From: Poecilobothrus nobilitatus
Taxonomy: Eukaryota; Arthropoda; Insecta; Diptera; Dolichopodidae
Assembly: GCA_947095535.1 (NCBI GenBank)
Contig: OX352772.1
Coordinates: forward strand, 149,898,553-149,962,552
Direction: 5' to 3'
DNA length: 64,000 nt
Below the pieces are notes generated by a model. The model made no database searches. It was not told the DNA's origin and was given only the letters and a program-made list of their open reading frames with translations. Each line of letters opens with the position of its first letter. Positions within the stretch are counted from its first letter, which is position 1. The position numbers and the translations under genes are program-made. Below are positions 12,129 through 22,593 of this stretch, piece by piece.

Positions 12129-12681
12129 ATGGAAGCACCAGGTCAGAACACAAATTTATTGCTAAGTTACACATATTTTCTCAATAAGAGTCATACATTA
12201 AAAATTGCTGTTGGATTTGACTGTGAGTCATTTGAAGCCTCAAGTATAATTCACCATATTGGTAAAAAGTCAATTGTCTTAAAATATCATGAATAAATTT
12301 TATTACGAATTTAACAAAAAACTCGATAAGCTGATAATAAAAGATATAAAACAGAACTTTCATCATGGGCTAAAATCAGCGAACAGGCAAAGTATCAGTA
12401 TTAACAAAGAAGAAGCAGAGCAATTTTACAATTTAAGCGATTTTCTTCACGCAGTGTTGACCTATTATAAATCTGCTGAGTTAAATGTAAAAGACTATGT
12501 TCGGGAATATCTAAATTTATGTGTCGAACAACAAGTATTTTGGTTAGAAAGGAAAATTTATGTACCAATACAACGTTTTAATTTACAATGTTCAAGGTTA
12601 TTGTTTGAAATTCCTGTAATTTTAAAGGAACAAATCTGTAATATACTACATAAAACAAACAAAATAAATCACAACAAATAA
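12129..12681 (+). pseudogene. Polinton A unknown gene, probably one gene split by a frameshift
   Basis: Two overlapping frames are present. 12129-12296 (55 codons plus stop) contains LKIAVGFDCESFEA. 12289-12681 (130 codons) begins MNKFYYEFNKKLDKL and is Lys/Leu-rich and helical-looking. They overlap at ATGAATAA. The first frame looks like the N-terminal part and the second like the C-terminal part of one conserved Polinton protein, so I read this as a single frameshifted gene; two overlapping genes is the alternative. Function unknown. It lies between the protease and the reverse-strand acidic gene. Confidence 0.5.
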
Positions 12682-12755
12682 TATAAAAATTTTTATTTTT
12701 TATTTATATGTTTTAGATAGACAAATATTTTTCTGTACACCTTTCATTAGATTAT

Positions 12756-13052
12756 TTAATTAAAATTATTTAGGATTATTAAATCATTGAAATAATCAAG
12801 ATCTCCCTGCTGATTATTTATGTCCCAAATTTCATTAAATGGAACTGCTTCCTCATCTTCCTCAATTTCTTCTTCCACTTCTTCTTATTCGTCTTCTAAT
12901 TCAACTATCTGGAACGGTGGTATAAATTCCTCAGTTTCTGCTAAATCTTCGTCGTCCATGGTGGATGTAATTTCTTTTTCTTGTATCTGACCTTGTGTAT
13001 TTACATCATCTACAGTTTCTTTAAATGGAAATGATGTGGAATCAGGCACCAT
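12756..13052 (-). pseudogene. Polinton A acidic protein, one in-frame stop
   Basis: The minus-strand frame starts at ATG 13052 and ends at TAA 12756-12758. It has one internal stop at 12885-12887 inside a Glu/Asp-rich tract (EEVEEEIEEDEE follows the stop). The product is about 98 residues, strongly acidic, with no recognised fold. An upstream in-frame stop supports a start near 13052. It is divergent from the integrase and separated from it by 190 bp that could hold both promoters. Function unknown. Confidence 0.55.
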
Positions 13053-13242
13053 TTCAGTGAGTTGTTGGGCAGTCAGAATGGAAATGAATTAAATTTGAAA
13101 ATAAAAGTTGAGTTATATACTCATGTAGAAAAGTATAAAAGCAAATTAAACTCAATTAGATGATTAGTTTAAACCATGCTTTGGTCTATCATTTTATGTA
13201 TAATAATTATTATAACATTACCTTTAACATTTTTAAAACAAA

Positions 13243-14163
13243 ATGTCAAGAGCTCAAATAGTGACTGAAATTTATAGACAGGCAAGACGTAAATTGAATA
13301 GAAGAAAATTCAAACAGAAAGGTCTAAATGACACGTGGCAAATCGATTTAGTCGAAATGATACCTTATGGAAAATTTAATAATGGTTATAAATATATGCT
13401 GACGGTCATTGATACTTTTTCCAAATATGCCTATGCTGAACCTGTGAAAACAAAAAATGCTGAAAATGTTTTAAATGCCTTAAAAACAATTATTATTAGA
13501 GCTAAAGTTATACCAAAAAATATTCACTCTGATCAAGGCAAGGAATTTTTTAATTTACAATTTCAAAATTATATGAAAGAAAAATCAATCAATCATTATC
13601 ACACATTTAGCGAATTAAAAGCATCAATTGTTGAACGATTTAACCGTACATTGAAAAATTCTATGTGGAAAAAATTTAGTTTAAACGGGAATTATAAATG
13701 GTTACCTATTATACAATTATTAATAAAAGAATATAATTCAACAAAACATAGCACAACAAAACTTCCTCCTGAAAAAATTACAAAGAAAAACGAAAAAAAT
13801 ATACTGTGGAATGTATATACTGAGCCTAAAATTTTTCAAAGAAGTAAATATAAAACATGAAATTTTGTAAGAATAAGTAAATATATAGGTCATTTCGAAA
13901 AAGGTTATCAACCGGATTGGTCAACTGAAGTATTTAAGATTGATAAAATCAATAATACTTATCCTGTTACATATCAATTATCGGACTATACTGATACGCC
14001 AATTTCTGGGGGTTTTTATCAAGCTGAGCTTACACCTGTAAAATACCCAGATACTTATCTTGTAGAAAAAATTCTGAAAAAGCAAGGAAATAGAGTTTTT
14101 GTTAAATGGCTAGGTTTTGATGACACACATAATACTTGGATAAATTCAACAAATATTGTTTAA
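13243..14163 (+). pseudogene. Polinton A integrase (rve) with C-terminal chromodomain, one stop
   Basis: Retroviral-type integrase. The catalytic acidic residues are visible: D35 (TWQIDLVE), D97 (NIHSDQGKEFF) and E131 (ASIVERFNRT), with 33 residues between the last two. A TGA at 13858-13860 interrupts the frame. The same frame continues with NFVRISKY and a chromodomain (VEKILKKQGNRVFVKWLGFD...NTW) to the stop at 14161-14163. The chromodomain would read methylated histone tails and bias target choice. The start is supported by the copy at 54.86 kb, which begins with the same MSR. It is followed after ~200 bp by the polymerase. Confidence 0.9.
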
Positions 14164-14370
14164 TATCTGTAAAAAAAAATTCTAATAAACACCTGAAAAT
14201 AAAACTTGAAAACATCTGAAAAATAAAATAAAATCTTAACGTCTGAAAAATCAAATAAAATCTTAACATCTGAAAAATGAAAATAAAATTAAAACAGTAG
14301 AAAATTTCTTTGAAATAATTTTTTTTTATAATTATAGATTTATAGATATAATATATAATTTAATCCATAA
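14164..14370. repeat. Spacer with short degenerate repeats
   Basis: Between integrase and polymerase, a motif of about 23-30 bp containing AACRTCTGAAAAAT recurs three to four times (14210-14290). It is A-rich and no ORF is seen. Confidence 0.6.
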
Positions 14371-16615
14371 TTTATAGATTCTATGAATTACTTTCCTATG
14401 GCCTTGGCAAAATTACCAAAAGCTTTTAATTTATCAATCAGTTTGAAAAAGGGTTATTTTCCGCATCTATTTAATAAATTGGAAAATGAAAATTACATTG
14501 GCCCACTTCCAGCAATTAAATACTATAACTCTAATACAATGAAAGCAGATGAGCGTAATGAATTTTTAATGTGGTATGAACAAAATAGAAACTCAGAATT
14601 TAATATGGAGAAAGATATTTTAGAATACTGTATAAATGATGTTGAAATCCTAACTAGAGCATGTCTGGTTTTCAGAAAATTTTTTATAGAAGAATGCACT
14701 GTGGAACCATTTGTAGAATCTTCAGCCTGTAATCTTGTATATAGAAGAAACTTTCTCAAATCGAATACTATAGGAATTATACCAAGAAAAGGATATAGGA
14801 TGGAAGACAATCAGTCAAAAATTGCCATGCAATGGCTTATTTGGGAAAAAGATTTGAGAAAAATTGATTTGAAATGTGCATTTAATGGAAAAGAAAAATA
14901 AATCGGAAATGTTAAAGTCGATGGATTTTGCGAAGAGACTAAATAAATATTTGAATTTTACGGTTGCTATTATCATGGACATCCAAAATGTTTAACAAAC
15001 GACAGAGATATACCATTACATGATAACTCTGGCGATACTTTGAATCTACGATATGAAAAAATATTAATGAGATCAGAGTTTATAAAATTATGTGGATATA
15101 AAGTTATTGAGATGTGGGAATGTGAATTCCGGGAGCTAATGAGATACAATGAAAATATGAGATATTTAGAAAATCATTCATTAATTAATTTAGTTCCTTT
15201 AAATCCTCGTGATGCATTTTATGGCGGAAGAACGGTAAATACTTACACATATTATAAATATAAACAAGGAGAAAAAAATAAATACATAGATGTATGTTCC
15301 TTATACCCATATGTTTGCAAACGAGGAAAATTTCCCATAAACCATCCTAAGACTTATGTTGGAGAAGATACTTGCTCTAAGTTAAACAGAATGACTATTG
15401 ACGGTATTATTAAATGTAAAATCTTACCACCAACAAATCTATTACACCCCGTGTTACCTGTCAAACAAAATAATAAATTGATGTTCTCACTATGTAACAC
15501 TTGTAGTGAACAAAAATATCAAGGAAAATACTGTGAACATACAGACGATGAAAGAGCATTAGTAGGAACTTGGGTAATTGATGAAATTAAAAAAGCAATT
15601 GAAAAAGGGTATAAACTTTTAAAAATTTATGAAGTTTGGGAATACGAAACAGTAAAATATGACAATTGCAATGGTATTGATGGTTTATTCACTAAAATGA
15701 TGAATAAATTTATAAAGATTAAGCAAGAAGCTTCTGGGTGGCCAATAAAATGTCAAACTCAAAAAGAAAAGGAAGAATATATTGATAGTTTTTTTGAAAA
15801 GGAAGAAATTAAATTAGAAGACGATAAAGTAGTTAATAATCCTGGTTTAGGATCTTTTGCTAAGATTATTTTAAACTCATTCTGGGGAAAATTTGGGCAA
15901 AAGGAAAATCAACAACAAACCACCATTATAAATCAATCTTTTAAACTTTACGAGTTTATAACAAACCCCTCTGTAGAAGTATGTCACATATTTCCAGTAA
16001 ATGAAGAAAACATAGTGGCTAGCTGGAAGTATAAAGAAGAAGCAGTAACTTCTTTATCTACTGTCAACGTAAGTATCGCTGCTTATACAACAACACATGC
16101 TCGTCTTCAACTTTACAGTTATCTAGAGAAGCTAGATAGTAGAGTATTATATTATGACACCGATTCGGTGTTGTATATTAGTCGAGAAGGAGAATATGAA
16201 CCACAAACAGGAGAATTTATAGGAGACATGACAGATGAGTTAGAGTGTAATGGTATAGGGAGTTATATTACAGAATTTGTAAGTGGTGGTCCCAAGAACT
16301 ACGCCTACAAAATTTGCTGTACAAAAGATAATACCGAAAAAATTGTTTGTAAAGTTAAAGGATTCTCTCTTAGTTATGAAGCTTCACTAAAAATTAATTT
16401 TAATAGCATAAAGGAAGCAGTTTTAAATTCAATGAAAAGCACAGACACATACGTCATTTCAGAAAATATTCGTCGAAATAAAAATCACGATGTACCTACT
16501 TACGATTCCTGAAATAAAAAAATATCAACCAAAATCGGAAAAACGAAAATTTAATGAAGATATTTTTATCTTATGTTTACAAAATAGGTACCAAAAGCAA
16601 TTAACTTCTTTTTGA
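14371..16615 (+). pseudogene. Polinton A protein-primed DNA polymerase B (pPolB), 5'-truncated
   Basis: One frame from 14371 (FIDSMNYF) to 16512 carries two in-frame TAA codons (14899-14901, 14944-14946). A frameshifted tail PEIKKYQPKSEKRKF follows. Visible parts: exonuclease motif III (EYCINDVEIL), the YGGRT segment, palm motif A (YIDVCSLYP, residues 82-90 of the part starting at 15040), motif B (KIILNSFWGKFG, about 15861-15900) and motif C (YYDTDSV, about 16147). All catalytic Asp residues of the palm are kept. The terminal domain and exonuclease motifs I-II are absent; they are seen in the second copy at 45.0-46.4 kb. Expected role: replication of the linear element from a protein primer. 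Confidence 0.92.
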
Positions 16616-17591
16616 TTTTTATTATTTTTTCATTTCTTACAGCATAGAATGGAACGTAATAATAACAAAACAAAGTAAAATCGAAGATTTCAGGTTATTT
16701 TCTCAATCTTCTTATAGAACAGAAAAAAGAAATCCTCCATAACAGATGCACCTATAATTATGTATTTTTTTCTTTCTTTTGTTTTTATTTTTACTTTTTT
16801 ACTGCATTCATAAATTTTAACATTGTTTAAAAGAGTCAAACTAGTTTTAACAATTTATTTTACACCAGGTAAACAGAAATCAGAAGAATGCAAAATATTT
16901 TTTAAGTTCATATGTACTTAGAACAAAATATAGAATACAGAGAAACAACTCATATTCTAAAATAGGTAACATATTTTTCTTATTTTTATTTTACACCTTA
17001 AAGCTATAATAACAACTTTTAACAATTATTAATCTTCTTTATAAGCCAAACTTCACTTTGTAGTTTTTGTTTACGTTTTGTTTTTATTTTTATTATTTAC
17101 ATCTTGGTATTCAAAAGTACCTATGAATATTTTTCTTATTAAATAATAAAAACAACTTTTTTTCGTTTCTTTTATATCTTCTTTTACGTATGTAGGTATA
17201 TTTTATTAAGCATGCGATTTTGCGCAATTTAAAAAAATAAACTTGAATTGACCTGAAAAAAATCATCTTTCCATTTGTATGATATCCTATTACAAAGTAT
17301 CGATGAATTTATTGAAAAACCTAAATATCCTAAACTTGTTCAGTTCATTAACCTCGCCTAACAACTTCTACAGTACCAACAACCTTCATTTCGTACTATA
17401 CAACCACTTGCAACTTATAAGTTAACAACCCATGCTTATAATCTAAACCAAAACAAACAAAACAAGTTTTTGACCTACTAACCAAGAATAACCTACATTA
17501 AACCCATCAATCAAAATATAGGTCAGTGGGCATGGTCTTCGGTGCGATATGGCATGATTTTTTCCCATCCCCAAGTGCAGGATTACCTACT
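16560..17591 (-). repeat. Polinton A right terminal inverted repeat
   Basis: About 1 kb of noncoding AT-rich sequence matches, in inverted orientation and with indels, 49569-50358. Shared blocks include ATTTTTATCTTATGTTT at the inner end and GTTAACAACCCATGC/GGTTGTTAACTTATAAG near the outer end. The outer end reads ...TTACCTACT at 17591, the complement of AGTAGGTAA at 49569. Polintons are known to begin 5'-AG and end CT-3', so this fits a terminus. Directly outside, the sequence switches to LINE endonuclease coding (VIVLSEVW). Confidence 0.75.
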
Positions 17592-19330
17592 GTGATTGTA
17601 CTGTCAGAAGTTTGGTTGATTCTATAATTTACCAGGTTATCTTCCGTATTTTAGTAACAGGAAAAGCAAATATTTGGGTGTTGCAATATATATTAAGAAT
17701 AAAATTAGTAGTAATTGTATATATAATGAAGAATTTTAGAATTCTAATATTCTAGGTGTTAAGTTAATCAAACATAATATAAATATATTTGCAATTTATA
17801 GGTCCCACAGGACGAATTTTGATATATTCGTAGAAAAAATAGAAGATTTACTAACACATAAGAGATCAATCTTTGTAGATGATATAAATTTTAATTTATT
17901 GAAAAAAGATACAAATACCAAAGACTCTTTAATTTCCGTCCTCATTGACTTGTAATACAATACCGATAAAAGAAAAAATTAACAGTCATAAAATTATTCT
18001 AGATTATGATTACACTGATAAAAATGAATTTTGGAACAATATTCATAACATAAATTCTTTTGATGATATGGTTTACAAACTTACTGAATTAATTGGAGCA
18101 AATACAAAAACAATTCCATTTTCGTTTTTTGTATTTCCGTACTTTTTCCAAAATTATTGAAATAATCATTAGAAATCGTTTAAACACTTTTATGGTAGTT
18201 AATTGTTTCCTAAGTGTAAATCAGTTTGGTTTTGAAAAAAACTCGAAGACAGCAGCAGCCTGTCTTAACCTAACCGATTTCATTAGTAAAAATATTGATT
18301 CCAAGAAATATGTAGGTTTTATCTTTCTTGATTTAAAAAATGCTTTCGACTATGTTGACTGTGAGATTCTTATTCACATATTTTCTCAACTAGGTTTCGC
18401 TGCAGAATACATTAACTTATTTAAATCGTACTTGTTAAATCGAAAACAGAAAGTTCGAATAAATAATTGTTTTAGCAATCTAAAATCGGTAATTAAAGGA
18501 GTACCAGAAGGTTCAATTTTAGGCCCCGATCTCTTTAAGCTTTATATAAATGATATTTGTAAACTAAGTTTTATAGGGTCTTTGCAATTGTATGCTGATG
18601 ACGCTGTATTAAAATATGGTTTAGGAAATGAAAATGAAATACAAAGAGCTATAAACTCTAACCTTCAAAAAATCAATATTTGGCTAAGAAAGCACAAACT
18701 TTCTTTAAATATAAGTAAAACTAAAATATTATTATTCCATAACAAAAAGTTTCAAAGCACCAATTTCACATTTAGTAATTCGACAATCAAAGTTGTCAAT
18801 AAGTTTAACTATCTAGGTCTAAGATTGGATAAAAGTCTAAAATGGGATGAGCATATTGACTGCATATCTAGAAAAATTTCACCTTACGTTTTTATCCTAA
18901 AAATTTTAGAAAATTTTCTATTAGATAAATCTTTATTTGTCATATACTCTTCTTATATTTTATCTAATTTAACATATCTTAATCCACTGTGGAGTGGTTC
19001 TTCTCAATATCTTTTAAGAAAGTTAGATATTTTGAATAAGAAGGCCATCAAAACAATACACGGATTGCCAACAAGTTTTCCTTCAGCATCTCTTTACAAT
19101 CACAGATATCTAAGTTTTGCTAATATATGTGAAAAAGAATTGTTTCTCACTGCTTTTAAAATAATTACTTCTTCTTAACTTCTATTTATCATTTTTTAAA
19201 ACTGAACAACAAAAGAAAAATTGTCATTATAATTGTTTAAAAGAGTTGCCTTTAGCAATTAAATCTATCACTGAAATATGTGTGTATAAAAAAGAAATAG
19301 TGCAATACATTATATCAAATAATCAGTTGT
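17592..19330 (+). pseudogene. LINE ORF2 remnant, interrupted upstream by Polinton A
   Basis: It begins mid-endonuclease with IVLSEVWLI, matching PLIIVLSEIWI in the LINE at 37.29 kb. A degraded endonuclease (17592-17940) is followed by an RT frame at 18093-19178 (361 codons). The RT has GFIFLDLKNAFDYVD (motif A), GVPEGSILGPDLFKLYIND (B) and LQLYADDAVL (C). A further C-terminal piece reaches about 19330. The RT core is open although the upstream regions are broken. Since the LINE starts exactly at the Polinton terminus, Polinton insertion into the LINE is the simplest reading. Confidence 0.82.
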
Positions 19331-19800
19331 AGTTTCTTTACTTTTTTACGTATTTAGTTAAGTTAATTTATAATTTTATTCTATTTTTATACTACATTTT
19401 CTACGTTTTTGTTCTCATCTATTCTCAACTTTTGGAAAAATCATTAATTGTAAATTATATAAAGAAATGATAGTCAAAAATTTTCTGATTATTAATTAAT
19501 TAATCGAAATGAAGATATTAGAATATTAGAAGATATTATAAATTAGAAATAATGTCAAACAATATTTATAACTAAATAATAAGACCAGACAGATATACAC
19601 TACAGTCGTAAACCATTATACATTATTTATATCCAAATGAGATATTTTGTTTTTTAAATTACTAACTTAGAATTAAAGTAAAACTAAAATTGTATTTGTA
19701 TCATTTTAAAATTGTTTTTTAAAATAAAGAAAAAAAAAGAACGCGGAAGCCCTTATTTTGAAGTAAATTTATTACTTTTGGTATCAGTTAAATATTTGTC
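19331..19800. other. AT-rich stretch, possible LINE 3' UTR
   Basis: No gene is visible. An A-rich tract at 19720-19740 (TAAAATAAAGAAAAAAAA) could be the 3' tail of the LINE upstream. Confidence 0.4.
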
Positions 19801-19801
19801 C

Positions 19802-21048
19802 TTATAAAGCCTTTGTGGTATCAGTTAAATATTGATCTGTTGCTCGACATACTGGAAATAAGTGGAGAATTTCTTTGAAATTTTCGAAAACTGATTTAAA
19901 AATAAAGACTACAATTGTTCTGGCAGCTTCAGTGGAATTATTATCAGCCATTCCAACAATATTGTTAACTTTAAATTGTAGACTTTGATCTACATAAATT
20001 TGATTAATTAAAATGGCTACAAATTTCTCGCGTTCCGTTAAGAACTGAAAAGCTGCTGTGAAATAATTATCATTATTATCCAAATTTTTATATTAGGAGT
20101 TATGGAGTTCTGTTGTTAAGAAGATAATCTTTGAAGATGTCAACTGCATGGAAGTGAAAGAAATTGGGAAATTATTGAATAAGTTGCTCTGGAATGAGCA
20201 AAAATTAAAATAGACATTACCATAGTATTACAACTATATTTACGTGGTTTCAAATTTATGAGCTATATTTGATCGACGATATTCAATGTTTCGCGTTTTG
20301 CAGAATCATCTTCTAAATCCAAATAATCTTTTAGAAGAAGCATAGCATTTTCTAAATGTAAAGCAGAATTTGAATTTGATGATTTTTTATGAAAAAGGAT
20401 ATCAATTTTTTTAGCTTTAACACAATACAAGTTTCATATAATCAGATAATATATTGTGGGATATTTATTTTTTATGAAAAAGGATATCAATTTTTTTAGC
20501 TTTAACAAAATACAAGTTTCATATAATCATATAATATATTGTGGGATATTTCGGCTGGTTGTTTTATAGATCCCGAGAAACTAGTTACTAATAAAGAAAT
20601 ATCAATTACAATTCGAAATTTTAACTCGCAACCGAAATATCGTTATTTTCTAAAAAATATAAAATTATTTTATCATTACTTTTAAATAAAGACCAGCCAT
20701 TCAAATTAAGTTTTTTTTTTTACTATGTTAAACTAAGTTATAAAAGTTTAATATTTTATTTTTATCGCGTGAATTTAAATTTTCTTTTCTAATATTTTTT
20801 TGTAAAAATTCCTTACAATTGGAGAAAATACTTGGAGCAGCATTCGGCAATAACAGTTGCCGTTTCTCATTACTAAAAAAAACACGATTCTTTAAAGTGC
20901 TTAGCGCATACGCAACTATAAAACGATGGTTGCTAATCCATAATTTTCTAATTGGTTCTTTTTTAGGAAATTTAAAACATGAAACGTAATCTTTTTTATG
21001 AAAATTTAAATTGGATTTAAATCCAGTAACCGAACATTTTCGAACCAT
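19802..21048 (-). pseudogene. THAP-domain / P-element-type transposase
   Basis: The minus strand from 21048 begins with a THAP-like zinc finger: CSVTGFKSN, a CFKFP segment, LWISNHR, then NAAPSIF resembling the family AVPTIF box. The second Cys of the C2CH set appears to be missing. Around 20400-20150 follows a region with LKPRKYSCNTMV and LSLPCS, typical of the linker before the RNase H-like core. At 20083-19802 comes part of the catalytic domain with EREKFVAILINQIYVDQSLQF, where the family has a (V)IDEM-type motif, so the first acidic residue looks lost. Several stops, frameshifts and an 85-bp duplication show it is dead. Confidence 0.7.
20389..20558. repeat. 85-bp tandem duplication inside the transposase remnant
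   Basis: The block ATGAAAAAGGATATCAATTT... starting at 20389 repeats from 20474 with a few differences (for example CACAATACAAG against CAAAATACAAG). Confidence 0.92.
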
Positions 21049-22355
21049 TATGTTTATAAAAATGCAAATTTCTATTATTTTAAAATAAAATTTAATAACG
21101 CGAATATTATAATTTAATAATTAAAAAGAGTAATATAAAATATTAAATAAAAATAAAAACTAAATACTAATAATACTAAATATTTTAAAATTTAATATTT
21201 AAAAGTAAACAGTATAAATATTTAATATTAAAACAGTTACGTGTTATTTTTTCGATGACTGTATCAAAAATAACAAAAATGACTTACTAATTTTATCGAC
21301 TTCTTTTTTTAGATTTTCCAAAACATAGCTGAAAAATATGAATTGAAATTTAATTTTTATAAAATTTTAGGTTATGTTAAAAAGCTTTTAAGCAAAACTT
21401 TCAATCCCACTCTTATTTTTTGAAAAAAAATTCTCTTACACATGTCAAAAAACATGGCGGAAAAAATAACTAAAAAGGCTTAAAAGTAATTTTATAAAAT
21501 ATTAAGCTAAAATTACGAGTTGAAAGCTGATTTTTTGATAAGTTGTAGGAAAAATTCCAATTCGGCATATTTCCGGGAATATTTCATAACAAAAACTTGT
21601 AATGAAAATTGTTAAAAATGAGCAGTTTTTCGAAAAAAAAAACAAAATAATAAGAAACAAAAAAAATTTTTTAAATGGAATTTTCCTCTCGTTTGTTTGA
21701 ATGTATGTCTAATACATTCAAATTTTTCCATGTCATGGCCTGAAAATATCGTTAGGTATGCAATAAACTTAAATTTTGAAAATATTGCTTCCACGTTCCA
21801 GCTTTATATTAATTTTACAGGCTTTATGACATATACATATTGAGACAAATGTTTTTAAAGAAACTTTGATTGGAACAATATAATTTAGAAAATTACAGAG
21901 AAATTCATAAATAAAAATTTATTTTCTTTTTTTTAGTTCAAAAAAGCTGTTTTTAAAAAACTTTTGTTTATTTATTTTTTATAAAAATAACTAAATAATT
22001 TTTTTATTTATTATTTTATGTTTTACAAAAAATAACATTATAAATAGATATTAAGCACTAACTTAGTCTTGGATTTATAATATGTATGAATGAGAGAGCT
22101 AAATAATTAAAACATCAGCCACGTGCATTCTTCTACATATATGTATTTATATGTATTATTTGTTGTTTCTGTTTTGTTATTTACAACTTTGTATTTAAGA
22201 AATGGGGGGAAGTAAATAAATAACTTATTAAAAATCAGATATTTTATACATACAACATATAAATAAATAAAGCAAGCAGAACAAATTTTCTCACTATATT
22301 TTCAGAAATCCATTGCCCAACGAAACAGTAAAAACATATACGTATATATACATAC
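21049..22355. other. AT-rich stretch without a recognised gene
   Basis: Repetitive TAAATA-rich sequence and short random ORFs only. Nothing with family features was seen on either strand. Confidence 0.55.
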
Positions 22356-22593
22356 TTAATTTATTTATTTATTTATTATTACGAGCTTAAATCAAGCAAG
22401 GTACAGTAAAAATGCTTAATCTATTTTAAAGCTAAAATTAAACAAAAAATCAAATAACAACAAATTAATAATAATTAAATGAGAAAAAAAAAAAAAAAGG
22501 AATTACAATTTATAATTAATTAAAATAAAAATCCAACTATTTATAAATTACAACAAAATAAATCAAATTAAGAATCCTCAGGTCAAGGGTTAT

